Shown here one piece after another: positions 50,501 through 56,500 of a DNA stretch of 64,000 nucleotides (the stretch's first letter is position 1; each line of letters begins with the position of its first letter). The notes under the pieces were generated by a model. That model worked only from the letters and a program-made list of their open reading frames with translations. It did not search any database and was not told where the DNA came from. Origin of the DNA: Rugalucina vietnamica (lineage: Eukaryota; Mollusca; Bivalvia; Lucinida; Lucinidae); NCBI GenBank assembly GCA_964017185.1, contig OZ024871.1, positions 64,298,866 to 64,362,865 of the forward strand, in the 5' to 3' direction. The translations under genes were made by a program, and so were the position numbers.

Positions 50501-53500
50501 ACAATGACATGTTTTGTTTCAAGCTATAAGTCATATGAAGCGCGACATGAGAAAACCGGTCTTCGGGGTTTCCGACCAGGTCTGACACAAACGGAGCTGT
50601 ACAAGCACAGGAGATGGCTAGAAGCTTGAAATTTTGGACAAAAGTAGAAGAGGAATTGTACTATCCGAGTAGCGAAAACAAAGGCGCTGATCAGCTGTGC
50701 AGTTACTGCACAGCTGATCTGCGCCTTTGTTTTCGCATAGGCAATAATCCTGTTTTCTCACAACGCGGCTCATATATGCCTGATGTCTTTTGGAGGGGTA
50801 TATGCAAACAATATAGCCCCATATTTGATGCAGAGGTTCTGTTTGCTTGGAAGAATTTCATTGACAAGTGAAATAAAACTTTAGAAACACTCCTCATGCC
50901 CCTTAAGATTAAAATAAACTTGCCCAAGTAATAACTATGAGCAAGTCCATTTGTTACAAAAGAGTATTTGATGTTTGTTTCAGGAAGAATGCCTTGCCGA
51001 ATCGTTCAACATATTCATAGAGCATTGTCTAGTGTTGATACGACGTCAGAGAGAGGTGTTTCCAACCAATAACAGACAGGCAATAAACAGGCTCGAAAAC
51101 ATGCTCAAGTAGGTCAAACTGCTAGTGTATGCTTCAGAAATAGGTATGTTTGTTGACAAGCATTGGTTTAGATGATCTCCTATTTGTGTCACAATAACCA
51201 GTAACTGGCTTGATTTAAATTAAAGCCTTGTCCTTCAAACCCTAATGGTAAATGCCTGACAGAGTTAATGAAAAAACCCAAACATGCAGCTACAGAAGAT
51301 GACTAGGGGCTTAGCACTTCAAACTTGAACAAAATTTGTTCTTTCTACCACACTGCATACACACAATGGATCTGAAAAACGAAGTAGGGAGATTTCCAAA
51401 TAGGGCGAATGATTAAACAAAGCTGGGAATTTTTAAATTTTGGTTGAGAGAACTGAAATTCCAAATGGGTTGATGTATACTATATAGAGGGCGGAAATCT
51501 GAAATTCCAGATAGGGAGATTCTCTCCAAAATAAAGATCCCTCCAAAAGCATGTTGAGACTGTAAGTTTGTTTACAATCAAGTAATTCATACTAGAAATA
51601 TGTTTGATAATTATGATATAACAAGCTGGCTGGTCACACCTTTAAACTTAAAAAAGATTGCAATTTGCATTTACATTCTTAATACATGTTTAGTTTATTT
51701 TTTCCTCCCAGATGTTTAAGTCAAATCTACAGTATGAAAGTCTTCAAAAGAACATGTCCCTTCCAGAAAGATATTAGACCAGAAATCTCATCAGTCATTA
51801 AGGTAGGCATGAACAGCTCCATCATTACAGTTTATTGTTTTGTGTTAGACTGCTATATTTGAGCCGCCTCATTGGAAAACTAACAATTTGCATATGCAAA
51901 AACAAAGGCGCAGATCAGCTTCGCGGTAACCGCGAAGCTGATCAGCGCCTTTGTTTTCACTACACAGATAGTACAATCCCTCTACTTCCTAAATACGAAA
52001 TTTCATGCTTCTAGCTGTCTTCTGTGACTGTGCAGGGCAGTTTGTGTCGAACCTGCTCGGAAGCCACATTGTTGGTTTTCCCACGAGGGGGCTCATTTGT
52101 TGATTTGTGAGAATCAACATGTAGTTTGTAAGAAACATGGAGGTTCCTCATGGCTTTGATCAGACTTTTTTGCCATGATAAGGTTTTATTTCCTTTAATG
52201 GTGAAATAAAGTGCACAATTTATGAATCTGCACAATTTTGTGTCTTTCTGATAAGTGAAAAAAAAAATCAGACTGAAATGTAGGGACACTTAAAATTCAA
52301 ATTATTTTATGTTATTCTATGTCTTGGGATTTCTGTTTGTTCCAATACATGCAGTCCTATCATTATTTTTTTGATTTCAGAAAAGTATATTGGAATGGTA
52401 TGAAAGAATGCATGGTCTGTGTCGTAGCAATTCAAAGGTGAGTGTCATTTACATGCTGGTATTGTTGACTAGTGCAAGCCAATAAAGTTTGCTATCTAGC
52501 AATGACATCAAACTGTAAATGAGCTATTGTAAACCAATTTAATATTGCAAGCAGTTTATTTTCACCACTTTCAGGAGAATAAAGAATTCACATAAAGAAA
52601 TCAAAGCAAAAATGTGCATAGGGACGAACTCATGAAATTTAATTGCTGTGGAAATAAGTTATGTTAAGGTATGTTTTCTGAATAATATATGAGCCGCCTC
52701 ATGAGAAAACCAACAATCTACATATGCGAAAACAAAGGCGCAGATCAGCTTCGCAGTAACTGCGAAGCTGATCAACCCTTTCTTTTTGCTACACGGATAG
52801 TACAATTCCTCTTCTTTCTAAATCCAAAATTTCCAGTCTCTAGCATTCTTCTGTGCTTGTACAGCCCGGTTTATGTCAGATCTGTTCGGAAACCACATTG
52901 TTGGTTTTCCCACGAGGCGGCTCATATAATATTTCTACATCCATTCTTTCTCTTCCAATGATTCAAGAAGAGCAATTTTGCCAGTTAGTGCAAAGGAAAT
53001 ATGCATCAAGTTCTGGTAATTTGCCAGTGCATGGGAAGCTTTCACGGGAATAGTGTTTGCTAAGGTAAATGACTGTTTGAACATAATCTCAACTGTTTTG
53101 TTGGATATCCATCAAGATTATTTATATGTACATTCATAGCCATTGATTTCATTATTATATGTCATCTACTTATCTTACTTTATCAGAATGACAGGGAAGA
53201 AGATACAATCCAGAGTCTTCTAGAGCTGACCAATGTTCTCAACCTAGACATGCACCATGCTGTCATGTTCTACACTAAGATATATGAAGAGTAAGTTGTA
53301 CTATGGATGACAGAATCAAAATTTACTTTTGAAACATTTAAAAAAAAATTGCCAAAGACACAGGAGCTTTAACCTCATTTAAAAACTTGTGACTGGCTGT
53401 GGTATCAATTCACATAAATTTACATTTATTTGCTAACACTGCAAGGCAAATTACAGTGACATTGGTAAACTACTGTAAACCAATTTATTTTTGTGTGCGT

Positions 53501-56500
53501 TTTTCATCGAAATATCCAAATAATTACTAACATGTACATTCGTCAATTTCCTTTATCTTTATGCAACTTAATCAGTAAATGGTTGAATTGATCACTTTCT
53601 TCTCCAATGCGATAATTATCCAATTACAAGTCACTGAACAATAGAATTGTTCACACATTTCGGCAAAGATTAAACAAACATATCAATAATGTAACACACA
53701 AGCACCCAAGTGCTATTGGATTTTACAGAATTATCAAATGAAGATGATTCACAAACACTTTTATGTACAAGAGCATGGAAAATTTCAAAAATTATTTTTA
53801 TGGTTTTTGCAATCCGCAAAATTAATTCGCCGCGAAAATGTCCCAGATTACAAAAACATGAAAATAAATAGCTGCGAAAAAAGTTGGGTTACAGTATTTT
53901 GAACAAGTCCTAGCTCGTCCAAATGCTAAGCAATGTGTAACTTAAATTCTTTAGATGACTCTATAGAACAGAGTACCAGTATAATGATATGCTACTAGTA
54001 GATATGTAAAATGTGATTTATTTAATATTTGTAAGTAAGTTCTTTGAAATAAATATTCTTCTTTTGAAAGTACATATTGCCGATGATTCATATTTTCTAA
54101 TCTTAATTACTTCTCTAGGCTACTGGGAGTTCAGTATTTTAAGATTGTCTATCTCCAAGTTGAAAAACTTGTAAGTTCATTTTCTTTTTTTCCACAAACT
54201 TTTCTACTTTCTTTTTCTCAACTGTAGTATATTTCCCAACAGCAGAACATAGAATTAATGGCTGAATTATCTTGAACTAATTTGACTTTTGTCACATCTA
54301 ACCATATGGGATAAAGAAATATTTTCATTTTTCAGTTCTGTTTTATGCTGTACTAGTAGAATTTGAACTGATATATTTAGATCCAACTCCTGAGGTTTTG
54401 GTGCTGTTGGCAGTTTCTAATGGATCTGGGTATTAGTTTAGATTGACAAGAAACTTAGCTAAATATTATACAGTATTTACAGTGCAACATACATCACATA
54501 TTCAGTACCCAAACCTTGAGGGCTGGTTAAATTGATTTCTGCTTCTTCCTGCATGCAACCACTTTCATCATGTACTGTGTTTAAACATTGTTGGCTGTGA
54601 ATATTTTATGTGTTGGAGAAGTGCACCAAATATTTATTACATTGTGTCAAAAATGCACTTAATCATATGACGTAAATATAAAATAGGGACAGATGATTTG
54701 TCAGTAAGCAACAATCATTTAATAAGAAACTGTTTTAATAAGTGTCTTTCATAAGACTTAAAAAGTGAAAAATATTATTTATTCATAAAAAAGTAAACCA
54801 ATGAATATATCCTCTTCTCTAACCTATCCAAACAAAGTGGTGTAAAAGCTCCCAACAAATTGTAATAGTGACAGATTTTGTTACTAAGGATTTGGAACAT
54901 GCCATAATTTAGCCTGTATACCATAAGTTATTGTTGTTAAATGCATGTTTTCTCTTTTTTGCTCAACCATATATATTATTGCTGTTAACAGCTTGGCGCT
55001 GATGTAAAACCCCTAGTAGAAGGAGAGGTCTGTTTTATTTTTGCCATCCAGCATTTTGTGTACATTTGAAAATGTTGAACATGACTGCAAAAGGGAAAGT
55101 CAAACTTCCTGAAATTTAATACTGACCATCTACTTAATCGAGTTGGATTGACATTAAAATGCCAGTTCTATTGTCCTTCAGTAGATTATTAAATTTTTGT
55201 AATAATGTTTATTTCAAATTTGCTTTGAGTTGTGTAATTGTCTTGGCTAACGAGTAAAATATTGTATGCATAGACTGACACTAAACTAAAAAATAAACTA
55301 TTGTACACTTAGTTTAACTCATATAGAACTTCACTTAGATTATTGTGACTGGCTAAAAAACCAAAATCAGAAAGAAATACTTTTCCTTTAATGAGCTGTA
55401 ATGCAAAAAAAAAAAAAAACACTAAATAAACACAGAATGAAGAAAAAAAAACATAAAGAAAATTTGAAACAAAAGCAAGTTTACAATAAAATGGTGTATT
55501 CATTGGGAAATGCTGGGTGGCAATTTATATTATTTGGTTTGTTGAACAGCTTCACTTTTTGTCATGATTTTGTTTAGTCACCCCACAGCTGCTGTATTGC
55601 AACCCTAATATCCTTTTCTGTCCACCACCTAACTACATTATATGCTAACCTCTCTTTAGCACCCAAATATTCATATATATAGGCTGCTCTCTCGGCTTAA
55701 GATATGTCTTAGGCTTAAGATATGTCTTCTAAGTATAAGTACCTAATTGTCAATTTGCCGGAGGCCTCGGTTTGATTGCGCCTTTTCCTGATCATTGCCT
55801 ATTTGTACTTTTTTACCACTGAGAATTTTCAGTTGTTTGCTTAAATTTGCCACTTCATGTGTCTGATTTAAGAAGACAGGGAAAAATGACTAGACTTTGG
55901 ACTTCTGGCAAACTTTAACATGGACAGTTAAAAAGATGGATAATTTTCTTTTTGTCATAGTTATCTTAACAGCATCTAGAACAGCATCTAGAACTTTAAT
56001 ATTTAAAGACCTGTATAAGGCTGTATTCATATCTATTGAAGGTCACTAGTTGATCACTAACAAGGGACGGGTTTACAATGACTCTGAATATAGGTAGGAG
56101 GTCAAATCAATATTGATCCCAGAGAGAGGCAGTTTTACTGCACAGGCATGGCCCATCCCCGTTCTCATTAATATGTTCACTGCTCTTAAAGGATCTGTTT
56201 TATTTTTATTTACTGCACAGGTTATAAGGGACCATAAAACCAAATAAATAAATTTTCCTTGTTAAAAGGAAAGCTTGGCTAGTCTGTATATACCATTATT
56301 TGTCCGTGTGTTGTGGTTTTTCGTAGATTTGTGGAGTTTTTCGGTAACTCGATGGATCGCATCGGTCATGAACACTTCCTCGCTATGGTGGATTTCAAGC
56401 TTTCGTACTTGGTCGGACCTAGGACAAAGTTCCGGGTTTTAGCATTATCCGTCCAGAACGCCAGCTAAATGTTAACGTTAGATCCAAGTACGTCATTCTT

